This document shows, in pieces, positions 29,574 to 38,957 of a stretch of DNA of 64,000 bases (position 1 is the stretch's first letter; the number at the start of each line of letters is the position of its first letter). Source of the DNA: CAVVGZ01 sp963841845 (GTDB lineage Bacteria; Chloroflexota; Anaerolineae; Anaerolineales; Anaerolineaceae). The DNA is taken from NCBI GenBank assembly GCA_963841845.1, contig CAWJEG010000011.1:1-64000 (forward strand), read 5' to 3'. Under the pieces are notes generated by a model. That model did not search any database, was not told the DNA's origin, and was given only the letters and a program-made list of their open reading frames with translations. Both the position numbers and the translations under genes were made by a program.

Positions 29574-30332
29574 ATGGTTCCTGATGCAACAAAGAACTTA
29601 GAGATGAATACAAGCGGCCAGGATAAAAACACACCCTACCGGTATTTTGACCTGGTGATGGCATTTTTTGTCACCGTATTAATTGTCAGCAACATCGCTT
29701 CATCCGCCAAGATCATCAATCCTGGTTTATTATTGATGGGTGTGCCATTGGCTTTCGATGGGGGTACCATTTTATTCCCTCTCAGTTATGTTTTTGGGGA
29801 TATCCTCACAGAGGTTTATGGATATAAACGTTCGCGGCGGGTGATATGGGTTGGTTTTGCCTGTCTCTTGCTGACGACAATTATTCTCTGGCTGGTGCGC
29901 ATCCTTCCAGGTGATCCCAGCTGGGAAAATTACGCCGGCCAGCAAGCCTATAACAGCATCCTGGGCGGTATCAGTACCGGGGGAATTGTACTCGCCAGCC
30001 TGCTTGCTTACCTGGCCGGGGAATTCAGCAATTCGATTATCCTGGCCAGGATGAAAGTCCGTAGCGCCGGAAAAAGGCTCTGGACGCGCACAATAGGCAG
30101 TACCATCGTCGGCCAGGCTGTTGATACAACGATTTTCATTCTCGTGGCTACACTGGCAGGCGTTTTTCCCTGGGAGCTTTTCGTAAGCCTGATCGTAACC
30201 AACTATATCCTTAAAGTTGGGGTAGAGGTGTTGATGACGCCCCTCACCTACCTGACGGTCAATAAACTTAAAAAGGCAGAGCAGGAAGATTATTACGACC
30301 GGGATACCGACTTCAATCCGTTTAAAGCCTGA
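29574..30332 (+). CDS. Queuosine precursor transporter, YhhQ/VUT family
   Basis: 252 aa integral membrane protein with about six helices. The family features are visible: LIVSNIASSAKI, the buried FDGGTILFPLSYVFGDILTEVYGYKRSRRVIW stretch (positions about 62-93), and GSTIVGQAVDTTIFI with its conserved Asp. YhhQ-type carriers import queuosine precursors such as preQ0/preQ1 for tRNA modification. The ribosome site is weak, and a second ATG at 29604 is also possible. It stands alone, divergent from the hemerythrin gene. Confidence 0.9.
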   Translation: MVPDATKNLEMNTSGQDKNTPYRYFDLVMAFFVTVLIVSNIASSAKIINPGLLLMGVPLAFDGGTILFPLSYVFGDILTEVYGYKRSRRVIWVGFACLLLTTIILWLVRILPGDPSWENYAGQQAYNSILGGISTGGIVLASLLAYLAGEFSNSIILARMKVRSAGKRLWTRTIGSTIVGQAVDTTIFILVATLAGVFPWELFVSLIVTNYILKVGVEVLMTPLTYLTVNKLKKAEQEDYYDRDTDFNPFKA

Positions 30333-30683
30333 ACAAGCTATTTTCCAGCCTGGATTTTTTCATTATATAAATTTCGCCCAACAATTCTCACCTTACAGCT
30401 ATACCTCAAATGCATAATCCAAAGAGTGAATCGTGATGGAATCACCAATGGAATAATCACGGCAGGCGCAATCCAGAAAAGAAAATGGCTCGTGGTTTAT
30501 TTAGAATTTTTTTAATAAGATCATTTTTGGCAATTCAAAAAATACAGCAAAACTTCAACCATTTATCGAACAGAACGTCTCTTTGAAGGGAGCCGCTTGC
30601 CAGTCAACACAAAGCATCATTTTAGCAGCCAGGGCTTGGTGTCAACAATTTGGCGGGTTCATATCAACCGGGTAAATCCTCGC
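30333..30683. other. Intergenic region between convergent genes
   Basis: 351 bp separating two genes that converge. No ORF or RNA gene is supported. Confidence 0.45.
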
Positions 30684-32417
30684 CTACTGCTCATACGCTC
30701 CGATGTCCGGTTGAGAATCTCGTGATTTGCCGTCGAAATCGTCAGCCGGTGCATCACCGGCAGACCCGGCATTAACCGCCGGGCTGCCGTCCGCCAGGTG
30801 GGCATCAAAAGAAGTGATCTCGCTGCTCACAAGACCGGAAGGCACATCGCACAGGTTGTCCTGACCCGGGCAGGGAGCCACGTTTCCGTAGCGCACATCG
30901 GTGATGAGGGAAAACCCCACATTAAAAGGATTGGCCGGTAAGGGAAGGGAAGATTCGTCATCGTACCAGGCAAAGCAGGTATCCTCATCGGGTGACCAGA
31001 AAATTTTCTGGCCCTGGAAGATATCATTGATCATCAGCACTTGCTCAGACCCTTTGCACGACTGGTCCAAAGCACATCCTGATATCAGCAGGCAGTTACC
31101 GCTTCCGGTGATGGTGGAATTGACCACCCTGGCCTGGCCGCCGGGATTGAGGAAAATCGCCAGCGCATCACCATTGGCACGGCAGTCATCGTCACTGTTC
31201 CAGAAAGGCATGCCATGGAAGTACCCGCAGTTGCTGTCGATGATGGAATTTTCGATGCTGACATCTCCGGATGTCTTGATCTGGTTGCCGTCGTTATTGG
31301 CAGAGATGGTTCGGCGGATCTCTATAAACGAATCCGGCAGGCGTACATACAGCATATCCAGCCCGTCGGAAGTGTTATACAGGAAAGCGGAATCCTCGAT
31401 GATATAGTGGCCACCTGTGGTGCCGCCAAAACCAGCCCCATCCCCGTAACCACCCGCTTCCTGGCCCCAGCAAGCGATATGCTCTTCTTCTGGATACGTT
31501 TCACCACAGCCGTTCCATTCTACCCTCCAGTTCCGGAAGGTCAACGTGCCATGATTTTCCGAATTGGATCCATCACCAACCAGGTCAAAGTTCCACCCTG
31601 CCAGGCCGTTGCCAACCAAACGCACGTTTTCCACCGTCCAGTCTGTAAGGCGGCCGGCCAGGATGGCAGTGTTTGCCAGCCCATGGATATTGAGATCCTT
31701 CAATAACACGTTTGCCGAATCCTCGGCATACAGTCCTACCGCAGCCCAGTCGCCATAAGGCGGGGTGTCCCGCTGGCAGGTGTAGGGTGAGCCGCCGGTC
31801 GTAGACAGGTGGTCTTCGATGCAGCTGGAATGGTCGGTGATTTCTAGGCAGGCGACCGCAACATTGTTTGAACCGGTCAAATCGATCATATGGAATGGGC
31901 GGCCGCTGCCCCATAGTTCGGGCGGCGCCGTGCAACCCTTATCCCATCCCTCCCCCAAAATGCGGGTGGGATGGGCTGCATCCGGGCCGGAGGGGATGGG
32001 TGACATGCTGCATTCATACGAACCTTCATTCTCGCAGTTCTCCGCACCCGGTGCACCGTAACCCAGCATGTAGGATCCTGCCCCAATGATGAGCGTATCG
32101 CCGCCAAGCATGCGCGCTGTTCCACCTGGCGGCAGCGCCAGGAAAGGATGGTTCCAGGCACAGGCTTGATCGGTCCCGGAACCCGGGTAGGGAGCATCCG
32201 TCATACCGGTGCATTGTTCCGCTGTACCACCATCTTGGCGGACATACAGGGTGGTACCAGCCGGATGGGATACGGGCGGGGATTGATTGATTATGTCTGT
32301 CTGGGTGTCTGTTTGGGATTCTGAGTCATCAATGGGGGTGGCAGTCCTGCAAGCCGCCGGGCTTAAAAGGAGGAGTAATGTGGACACGAACAAAAAACCA
32401 AACTTCAGTGTTTTCAT
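30684..32417 (-). CDS. Right-handed beta-helix lipoprotein, choice-of-anchor Q type
   Basis: 577 aa. The signal peptide ends LLLLSPAAC, a lipobox. A Thr/Gln/Asp linker leads to a long parallel beta-helix with repeated turns such as NVLLKDLNIHGL, TAILAGRLTDWTVENVRLVGN and GGHYIIEDSAFLYNTSDGLD. Several Cys residues suggest disulfides. The C-terminus, DFDGKSRDSQPDIGAYEQ, is the usual ending of choice-of-anchor Q domains. Beta-helix proteins of this kind bind or cleave polysaccharides, but no catalytic set of a lyase family is visible. A TATAAT -10 lies at 32458-32463 on the minus strand. The GC-rich body contrasts with its AT-rich promoter. Confidence 0.88.
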   Translation of the reverse strand: MKTLKFGFLFVSTLLLLLSPAACRTATPIDDSESQTDTQTDIINQSPPVSHPAGTTLYVRQDGGTAEQCTGMTDAPYPGSGTDQACAWNHPFLALPPGGTARMLGGDTLIIGAGSYMLGYGAPGAENCENEGSYECSMSPIPSGPDAAHPTRILGEGWDKGCTAPPELWGSGRPFHMIDLTGSNNVAVACLEITDHSSCIEDHLSTTGGSPYTCQRDTPPYGDWAAVGLYAEDSANVLLKDLNIHGLANTAILAGRLTDWTVENVRLVGNGLAGWNFDLVGDGSNSENHGTLTFRNWRVEWNGCGETYPEEEHIACWGQEAGGYGDGAGFGGTTGGHYIIEDSAFLYNTSDGLDMLYVRLPDSFIEIRRTISANNDGNQIKTSGDVSIENSIIDSNCGYFHGMPFWNSDDDCRANGDALAIFLNPGGQARVVNSTITGSGNCLLISGCALDQSCKGSEQVLMINDIFQGQKIFWSPDEDTCFAWYDDESSLPLPANPFNVGFSLITDVRYGNVAPCPGQDNLCDVPSGLVSSEITSFDAHLADGSPAVNAGSAGDAPADDFDGKSRDSQPDIGAYEQ

Positions 32418-32457
32418 TTTTAACTCCTTTAAACTGAATTAAAGGTCCACTACTGTC

Positions 32458-32463
32458 ATTATA
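32458..32463 (-). promoter_or_regulatory. Likely -10 box of the beta-helix lipoprotein gene
   Basis: The minus strand reads TATAAT 40 bp upstream of the start codon. No good -35 at 17 bp is seen, so only the -10 is listed. Confidence 0.4.
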
Positions 32464-32626
32464 AGATTGATTACACCCACGAAACAAGTCAATTATCTGA
32501 GCAAATGTCAACACATAGAAAAAACGACTTGATTGGTAACCCATAAACCTCTACAATTGCTTTTAATTCCATTGTTGTTGAAACAACAAACATGTTCAAG
32601 GGATAATGAATCAAATCCGAGGAAAA

Positions 32627-33622
32627 ATGCCAGAAAAAATCCGGGTAATCCAGTATGGAATGGGAGAAATTGGCAGGAGAATTGCCAGGTTGATCCTGGA
32701 AAAAAATCATCTTGTGTTGGTTGGGGCAGTTGATCTAGACCCACACAAAGCAGACAAGGATGCTGGCCAGGTTATTGGCCTGCAGGAACCTCTGGGATTC
32801 CCGGTTACCAAAGACCTGAAAAGTACGTTACAACGCACATTAGCTGACGTTGTCGTTCACAGCACCAGTTCAACCTTCAGCCAGTTTAAAAAACAAATCC
32901 TGGAAATCCTGGATGCAGGCATGGATGTAGTTTCCACTTCCGAGGAACTTTCATTTCCGTGGATAAGACATTATAAGGACGCAAAGGAATTGGATGCATT
33001 TGCAAAGCAGGCTGCCAAAACTGTTTTGGGGACCGGAGTGAATCCTGGCTTTTTGATGGATACACTGCCGTTGCTGATGACTGGTATTTGCGAACATGTA
33101 AATCAAATCGATATCACTCGCCGGATCAATGCCTCTAAAAGACGGGGATCATTCCAAATGAAAATTGGTTCCGGGATGAGTGTGGACTCATTTTATGCCA
33201 AAATGGCAGCTGGCGAAATGGGCCATATAGGATTACCAGAATCCACCGCAATGGTGTTTGATACGCTTGGCATGCAACTGGTTGATTATACGGATGAGGT
33301 AGAACCAATCCAGGCCCAAGGTAATATAAATTCCGGTACCATTAACGTCCAGCCTGGGCAGGTGTGCGGGCTCAAACAGGTAGCCCAAGGATATAATGAG
33401 AATGGATTATTCCTGAGACTGACCTTTATCGCAGCATTAGATTTGGAAAAGGAAGGGGATATTATCCGGATTACAGGCAGTCCAAACATGCTTGTTGAAC
33501 TGAATGGCACCAACGGCGATATTGCAACCAGGGCGATAGCCGTAAATGCCATCCATCGTGTAAAAGATGCCCAACCAGGATTATTGACGATGCGCGATAT
33601 TCCAATCATCACCTGGAGATAA
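32627..33622 (+). CDS. Dihydrodipicolinate reductase-like oxidoreductase (2,4-diaminopentanoate dehydrogenase type)
   Basis: 331 aa from ATG 32627, which has GAGG a few bases upstream; ATG 32606 is in frame but less well placed. The N-terminal Rossmann fold shows VIQYGMGEIGRRIARLIL. A VVHSTSS stretch and the hallmark GTGVNPGFLMDTLPL follow, as in 2,4-diaminopentanoate dehydrogenases of ornithine fermentation. Its middle domain is longer than in DapB. The gene stands alone and no other ornithine-fermentation genes are near, so the substrate may differ. Cytoplasmic, NAD(P)-dependent by fold. Confidence 0.8.
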   Translation: MPEKIRVIQYGMGEIGRRIARLILEKNHLVLVGAVDLDPHKADKDAGQVIGLQEPLGFPVTKDLKSTLQRTLADVVVHSTSSTFSQFKKQILEILDAGMDVVSTSEELSFPWIRHYKDAKELDAFAKQAAKTVLGTGVNPGFLMDTLPLLMTGICEHVNQIDITRRINASKRRGSFQMKIGSGMSVDSFYAKMAAGEMGHIGLPESTAMVFDTLGMQLVDYTDEVEPIQAQGNINSGTINVQPGQVCGLKQVAQGYNENGLFLRLTFIAALDLEKEGDIIRITGSPNMLVELNGTNGDIATRAIAVNAIHRVKDAQPGLLTMRDIPIITWR

Positions 33623-33801
33623 AGGCGATCCTTGTAGCTCCCTATATTAATTTAAAGCGACCTCTTAATAATTTAGGCTCGCCGATTTCTATGGGGAATA
33701 AATATTGTGTCACCCCGGTGATACAGGGGAGACGCTATATACGGGGTACATCATATGAGCCGGCTTTTGTGGATCTTATGGATGGTATCGAACTTTGACA
33801 G

Positions 33802-33829
33802 GCTGTAAACAGTATTAAAGGTTTACAGC
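33802..33829. repeat. 9-bp perfect inverted repeat
   Basis: GCTGTAAAC at 33802-33810 and GTTTACAGC at 33821-33829 flank a 10-nt loop. No T-run follows. It lies between the dehydrogenase gene and the Ser tRNAs and could be an operator or a weak terminator. The rest of 33623-33886 holds nothing recognised. Confidence 0.5.
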
Positions 33830-33886
33830 TGGTCGGTTAATCAGTGGGAAAATCGGGTTATTAGGAAATCCGGGTTAAAAAAAAGG

Positions 33887-33975
33887 CGGGGAGGGAGGGA
33901 TTCGAACCCTCGGTCGAGTTTTCACCCGACAACCACTTAGCAGGCGGCCCCATTCGTCCACTCTGGCACCTCCCC
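33887..33975 (-). tRNA. tRNA-Ser(GCT)
   Basis: 89-nt class II tRNA on the minus strand. Acceptor GGGGAGG pairs with CCTCCCC, discriminator G. The anticodon loop CTGCTAA carries GCT, and there is a long variable arm (TTGTCGGGTGAAAACTCGAC). The T-loop is TTCGAATC. Confidence 0.95.
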
Positions 33976-34010
33976 GGGTTGAAATTTAACCATCCAGAAG
34001 GATGTTTAGG

Positions 34011-34095
34011 CGGAGGGAGAGGGATTCGAACCCACGGTGAGTTGCCCCACACCTGTTTTCAAGACAGGCGCCTTAAACCACTCGGCCATCCCTCC
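34011..34095 (-). tRNA. tRNA-Ser(TGA)
   Basis: 85-nt class II tRNA on the minus strand. Acceptor GGAGGGA pairs with TCCCTCC, discriminator G. The anticodon loop CTTGAAA carries TGA. The variable arm is long, as expected for Ser. It is 35 bp upstream of tRNA-Ser(GCT), so the two are probably cotranscribed. Confidence 0.95.
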
Positions 34096-34132
34096 TCAGG
34101 GACGCATTCCTTCCCTGCGCCTACCGATTTTA

Positions 34133-35044
34133 TCATACATAAAGGCGGGGTACAAGCGCCAGGAGCGAAATTCCCGGGATACCAAATCCTCCTGTGCCCC
34201 AACGCCAGGATCGTTTCTTCTTTGTTTCCCGTAATCCTTCTGGAACCTCAATGGCTATGATGGTGATGTTGTCATATCCGCCGCGTTGATTGGCTAGATT
34301 AATCAAATATGGCACTGCATCCTGAATAGGCTTTTGTTGAAATGCTTTAAGGATTTCATGATCACCAACCAGATCGGTTAAGCCATCACTGCAAAGGATG
34401 ATTTTGTCATTCGGCTTGATTTTATATCCCTGGTTGCCTAGCATTTCCTCATCTCGTTCACTGTTTGAAAGACGCAAGCGAACATCAACATCGGGGGGAT
34501 TTGGCGATCCCATATACCGGCGGATCACGTGCGCATTGGGATGGTTATAGACCTCTTCAGGTCGTAACAATCCCTTATCCAATGCTTCCCGCACCCAGGT
34601 ATGGTCTATCGTGATTTGCTGGATAGATTTTCCACGGATATGGTAAATCCTGGAATCACCTACAGCTGCACTGTACAGGCAATCTCCAATAATCAATACA
34701 GACACACAGGTAGCTCCCATTCCATAAAGCCTTGTTTCTTTGGCGGCCGCCGAATAGACCTCCCGGCTGGCAAGATGCATAGCTTCAATCAGGGTTGAGG
34801 GGGGGGTGATTTCACTGCTTTGGGCAATATACTGGGTTACCTGGTTAACCACAATATCAGCCGCGATTTCTCCAGCCCGATGGCCGCCAATACCATCGGC
34901 AAGCACGGCAAGCAATATAGGGGTCTTCTCACTGGTACCTGATTGGTAAGTTGTAATGGAATATCGGTCTTCATTGTTTTTGCCGCTCATTCCCGGATCG
35001 GTCATGGCGGTTGTGATCAAATGTCCCTGGTCTGTGCTCTTCAT
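34133..35044 (-). CDS. PP2C-family serine/threonine phosphatase
   Basis: 303 aa. Metal-dependent protein phosphatase of the Stp/PrpC type: KNNEDRYSI (about residue 23), LLAVLADGIGGHRAGEIA with the metal-binding DG, GMGATCVSVLI, SAAVGDSRIYHI, ILCSDGLTDLV and the closing GGYDNITIIAIEV with its metal-binding Asp. After the phosphatase domain comes a short basic stretch and a hydrophobic tail of about 20 residues that could be a membrane anchor. The ATG overlaps the stop of the upstream VWA-FHA gene by four bases (ATGA), so the two are translationally coupled. FHA domains bind phospho-Thr, the product this enzyme would remove. Confidence 0.92.
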   Translation of the reverse strand: MKSTDQGHLITTAMTDPGMSGKNNEDRYSITTYQSGTSEKTPILLAVLADGIGGHRAGEIAADIVVNQVTQYIAQSSEITPPSTLIEAMHLASREVYSAAAKETRLYGMGATCVSVLIIGDCLYSAAVGDSRIYHIRGKSIQQITIDHTWVREALDKGLLRPEEVYNHPNAHVIRRYMGSPNPPDVDVRLRLSNSERDEEMLGNQGYKIKPNDKIILCSDGLTDLVGDHEILKAFQQKPIQDAVPYLINLANQRGGYDNITIIAIEVPEGLRETKKKRSWRWGTGGFGIPGISLLALVPRLYV

Positions 35045-36978
35045 TTGAACTTCCCATCATTCATCGGGTAAACCTTTATCCGGGGCTCCGTCGGTGGTGT
35101 ACGAAGTTCAAAACGGAACATGAATTGTCCTATATGGATAATATCTCCGTGTTTAAGTTCCTGGCCCGATAATGAAACTGGCGCATAATTTACCCAGGTC
35201 CCGGCAATGGAGCCGGCATCAGACAGAATATACGTGTTCTGCTCACTATGCATGAGTCGTGCGTGCAGTCCATGCACAGTGCTTGACCTCAGGATATGAG
35301 TCGCCTGTTTGGGATCACTTCCCAGGGTGATCTGGTTGCGATTAACCAGGATAACATTTTCAGCCAACGGGGTACCGTTCTCCGATAATGGGATCAACCT
35401 GGCGGGGGCATTTTGTGAGCCTTTTGGAACCGGCCAGGTCAGGCTTTGCCCTTGATTTGTCCGGGGAGGAAAATCATTCACTGAAGCCTCTGCTGGCTGG
35501 GTTACAGATTGTTTAATAAGAGGTTTATTTTTTTGATTTTTCCTTACACCCCAGGTCTTCCCACTTACAAAAAAAATTATTGAGGCAACAATCACACCCG
35601 CAAAGGAAATGCCAACAAATATCGGCAGCACTCCCTGCGTAGCAATCCGTTCAATAAATGTTATCTCTTTTTGCTCAACAATGACATCTACCGGGTGGGT
35701 AATACTTTTCTGGGATAATCCAAGCATATCTATTGCTTCAACCTGCAGATTGTAAATACCGGTTTCTGAAATCCCATCCAGAGACCAGGTGAACTGGTCA
35801 AATGGCGGGGTAATATTTTCATTTGCTTTTTCCCCATTAACATACAAGGCAGTTGACGCAAGATCGCGCGGATAACCATCCTGGAATTCCACCATAATCT
35901 GGATTGGGGTTGTCGCTGGTTCTAGTAACGGATTTTCCAGGTCTGTTCCCTCGACCCACGAACGTACAACCTGTGTGGGAGGAGAAAGAAAGATCGGGTT
36001 GGGAGGTGATACATCCAGGGAAAACGAATACGCACTACTGGCCGCTTGAATGCCATCATTGATCACTTCCAATATAACCGAATGGGTTCCGCTGTTATTA
36101 ATCCCGGACAGGTATTCACCCTGGTAGAAGAAACGCAAAGGCTGCAAATAAGCATTAATGTTCGGCGGTTCTTCTCCTGCGGATAGTTGGAGAAAATTTC
36201 CACCGCTAGCCTCGGCCATATTTTTCAGAAGTTCTACCCCCTGTGGGTAATCCTGGGTATTCGAAGGAACCAGCCATACATTGATCTGAACACCTTGTTG
36301 AACCGCACGGTCGGTTAGGTTTGGCAATGCCAGCCCATGTTCCGCTAGTGGCGGTGGGGTGATATAAAGGATTGAGCGTTTCATGTTCTCCCTTGGATTT
36401 GGATCAACCGCAAGATCCAATGCCATGTTCAGCGAAGCTAAACCCTGCTGAGAGGTTTGTAATTCTGGCTGGTATGCACCTAGCGCTTGCGCCCATTCCT
36501 GGATATTGGTTGAACGGATAACCTTCAATCCGGTGTTATCAACCAGGCTGAAATCATCGAGGCCATTTATAGGTTGTTCGCCTGCCCAGTTTTGAAGCGA
36601 ATTTTTCACCTTTGCGATATAGCTCTCATCATCGCTTAATGCTGATAGCTCAGGAGAGGTATTTATAGCTACCAGCGTCTGCAAACCTGGCTCAACAAGC
36701 TTGAGCTCTACCAGGGAACGGTCAACCCCATCTTCCACCAATTTCACATCTGCTGGCAATATATCCGGCACAAAATTCCCACCAGCATCATAAATCTCAA
36801 AGAATATCTGCATAGCCGGGAAGGTGTCGGTTTTCAAAAGGCGTATCAATACCACCAATTCACCCTGGGCATATGCAGGAAACAGACTCGCTCCCAAAAT
36901 TACTGCAGCCAGCAAACAGCTTCCCCATAGTGAAGGCCATTTATGGATCAATTCATCGAACACATTTTTCATCCCCAT
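35041..36978 (-). CDS. VWA-like and FHA domain membrane protein
   Basis: About 645 aa. A signal segment SCLLAAVILGASLFPAYA leads to an extracytoplasmic VWA-like region (TLVAINTSPELSALSD, later LYITPPPLAEHG), then Ig-like strands and a membrane helix (GISFAGVIVASIIFFVSG). The C-terminal FHA domain is cytoplasmic: LGSDPKQATHILRSSTVHGLHARL and GTWVNYAPVSL. The start is uncertain among ATGs at 37017, 36978 and 36972; 36978 leaves a normal signal-peptide N-region. With the PP2C gene it forms a two-gene phospho-signalling unit spanning the membrane. A cognate Ser/Thr kinase is not in the window. Confidence 0.82.
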   Translation of the reverse strand: MGMKNVFDELIHKWPSLWGSCLLAAVILGASLFPAYAQGELVVLIRLLKTDTFPAMQIFFEIYDAGGNFVPDILPADVKLVEDGVDRSLVELKLVEPGLQTLVAINTSPELSALSDDESYIAKVKNSLQNWAGEQPINGLDDFSLVDNTGLKVIRSTNIQEWAQALGAYQPELQTSQQGLASLNMALDLAVDPNPRENMKRSILYITPPPLAEHGLALPNLTDRAVQQGVQINVWLVPSNTQDYPQGVELLKNMAEASGGNFLQLSAGEEPPNINAYLQPLRFFYQGEYLSGINNSGTHSVILEVINDGIQAASSAYSFSLDVSPPNPIFLSPPTQVVRSWVEGTDLENPLLEPATTPIQIMVEFQDGYPRDLASTALYVNGEKANENITPPFDQFTWSLDGISETGIYNLQVEAIDMLGLSQKSITHPVDVIVEQKEITFIERIATQGVLPIFVGISFAGVIVASIIFFVSGKTWGVRKNQKNKPLIKQSVTQPAEASVNDFPPRTNQGQSLTWPVPKGSQNAPARLIPLSENGTPLAENVILVNRNQITLGSDPKQATHILRSSTVHGLHARLMHSEQNTYILSDAGSIAGTWVNYAPVSLSGQELKHGDIIHIGQFMFRFELRTPPTEPRIKVYPMNDGKFK

Positions 36979-37184
36979 TATTGTAAGCGAACTTATGAAG
37001 TTATGCAGTGATTTCATTTTAGGTGCTGTAATCAAAAACAACTCGTTTCAATGGAACGGATATTAGCCTTGTCATAGGCTTCCATCCAGGTCCATGACCT
37101 CATCTAACCGGAAGACCAGTTTTCCTGCCCTATGGTTTGGTCTTGCTTCGGGAGTCGTGTATCAGCGTGGTAAAACCGGAAAAA

Positions 37185-37213
37185 TTGTATTTTATTGTTC
37201 ATACTTGTATAAT
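37185..37213 (+). promoter_or_regulatory. Promoter of the NfeD-SPFH gene pair
   Basis: TTGTAT at 37185-37190, a 17-bp spacer and TATAAT at 37208-37213. Transcription would begin about 25 nt before ATG 37244. This also argues against the longer ORF that opens at 37094. Confidence 0.75.
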
Positions 37214-37243
37214 CATATAAGGACAGAGTACATAACCTTAGGC

Positions 37244-37864
37244 ATGCATGATATGACAATCGAAATCTTATTAAACCCGAATGTTGCATATGTCCTCCTG
37301 GTCGGCGGCTTTCTCATGGCTATCCTGGCATTGTTCGCACCCGGAACCGGGTTTATTGAACTTATTGCTCTGTTTGCAATTGTTTTGGCTGGTATCAGCA
37401 TTTATTACCTGCCAACCAACACCTGGGCTTTAATTATCCTCATCATTGGTGTTATTCCATTCTTGCTTGCTTTGCGTTATTCGCAGAAACACATCTACCT
37501 GGCGCTCGCTACCATTGCATTGATAGTGGGTTCCCTGTTTTTATTTAAACCGGTTAATGGTGTCCTGGCAATTGATCCCATCCTGGCTGTATTTGTTTCA
37601 GTAGTCGCGGTTGGTTTCATGTGGTTTATCGGGACAAAAGGAATGGAAGCGGCAAGCCGGAAGCCTGTCCATGATATGGAGCGGTTAATCGGCATGGTCG
37701 GTATGGCTGAGACCGAAATACTCCAGGAAGGGACAGTCTATATCGATGGAGAAAATTGGACTGCGCGCAGTCAGGACAGAATCCCGGAAAGAGCCCATGT
37801 CCGGGTTATTGCCCGTGATGGGTTGGTCTTAATCGTAGAAATGGCTGACCCGGAAAATAATTAA
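37244..37864 (+). CDS. NfeD family membrane protein
   Basis: 206 aa from ATG 37244; ATG 37253 is also possible. Four to five hydrophobic helices fill residues about 10-130 (AYVLLVGGFLMAILALFAPG and LATIALIVGSLFLF among them). The C-terminal soluble domain is the OB-fold of NfeD, with LIGMVGMAETEIL, GTVYIDGENWTARS and a closing VLIVEM strand. It lacks the ClpP-like protease domain of long NfeD proteins. Short NfeD proteins are typically encoded next to SPFH/stomatin genes, as here (48 bp), and the pair probably organises membrane microdomains. Confidence 0.9.
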   Translation: MHDMTIEILLNPNVAYVLLVGGFLMAILALFAPGTGFIELIALFAIVLAGISIYYLPTNTWALIILIIGVIPFLLALRYSQKHIYLALATIALIVGSLFLFKPVNGVLAIDPILAVFVSVVAVGFMWFIGTKGMEAASRKPVHDMERLIGMVGMAETEILQEGTVYIDGENWTARSQDRIPERAHVRVIARDGLVLIVEMADPENN

Positions 37865-37911
37865 CCGGATAATGGCAAATTATTTTCAAACAACCGAATA
37901 AGGAGGCTCTA

Positions 37912-38796
37912 GTGTCTACCGAAAATTTCCCAACAATTCCCTGTCTGGTCGGGGTGATTGTCCTTATAGGAATTGCTTTCCTGGCATGCGGCAATACGGA
38001 TCGTTCCCGAATACCAGCGCCTGGTTGTTTTCAGACTGGGAAGATGTGTTGGACCCAAGGGACCGGGTCTGGTTCTGCTGATCCCGCTTGTCGATCGACC
38101 AGTCATGGTAGACCTGCGCGAACAGGTGCGTGAAATTCCATCCCAGACGTCAATTACATTGGACAATGCACCCATTTCAATCGATTTTCTCTGGTATTTC
38201 AAGTTGTTCGATCCCGAGCAGAGTGTTTTGCAGGTTGGCAATTTTGAGCATGGCTGCCCAGGGTATCGCCACAACCACCTTGCGTGCCGTTATCGGTGGT
38301 ATTATGCTGGATGATGTCCTTTCACAGCGCGAGAAAATTAACCAGGCTTTGCGCACAAGGCTGGATGAGGTAACCGAACGCTGGGGAGTAAAAGTAACCA
38401 ATGTGGAAATCCGCGAAATACTGCCTCCGCGTGATGTCCAGGATTCGATGAACCGCCAGTTAACCGCCGAACGGATCCGCCGCGCGGTCGTTACCGAATC
38501 CACCGGTGCCCGCGAAGCAGCCATCAACGTAGCCCAGGGCCAGAAACAGGCTGAAATCCTCAAAGCAGAAGGGGAACGCCAGGCCCAACTTCTAAGAGCG
38601 GAAGGCTTTGGTCTGGCGCTGGAGAAGATTTTTGAAGCCGCCAGCTAAGATCGATCAGAAGACCATGACGCTGCAATACTTTGAGACCCTCAAAGCTTTG
38701 GGTGATAAACAGGCCACGAAATTCATCTTCCCGATGGAATTCACCAGCTTTTTGAAAGGTTTTATCAAGGGCGGCCATGAGGTCATTGAGGAGTAA
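37912..38796 (+). pseudogene. SPFH/band 7 (stomatin-like) protein, frameshifted
   Basis: Partner of the NfeD gene. GTG 37912 has a perfect AGGAGG at 37901-37906. A membrane helix (PCLVGVIVLIGIAFLA) is followed by the SPFH core: VPEYQRLVVFRLGR, GPGLVLLIPLVDR, LREQVREIPSQTSITLDN, TTTLRAVIGGIMLDDVL, then VTNVEIREILPPRDVQDSM and an Ala/Glu/Gln-rich coiled coil ending KIDQKTMTLQYFETLKALG. Three one-base breaks are needed, near 37986, 38250 and 38640; each looks like one extra base. About 293 aa when repaired. It would form large membrane-bound oligomers. Confidence 0.85.
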
Positions 38797-38957
38797 TAGT
38801 CTTGCAAAGGCTGATCGATTAATTGGAAACTTCTCCAACCCGGGATAGACTCCTGGCATAAGAACCTTAAATACAATTTATTGACGATATCAATGTATTT
38901 TTCGAAAAATCAATCTATTCTGATTGCTAGAGGACAGGGACCCTGGACATAGATACA

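Noticed and set aside
32533..32733. Short plus-strand ORF before the diaminopentanoate dehydrogenase-like gene
   Set aside because: It overlaps the true start in another frame and has no recognisable product.
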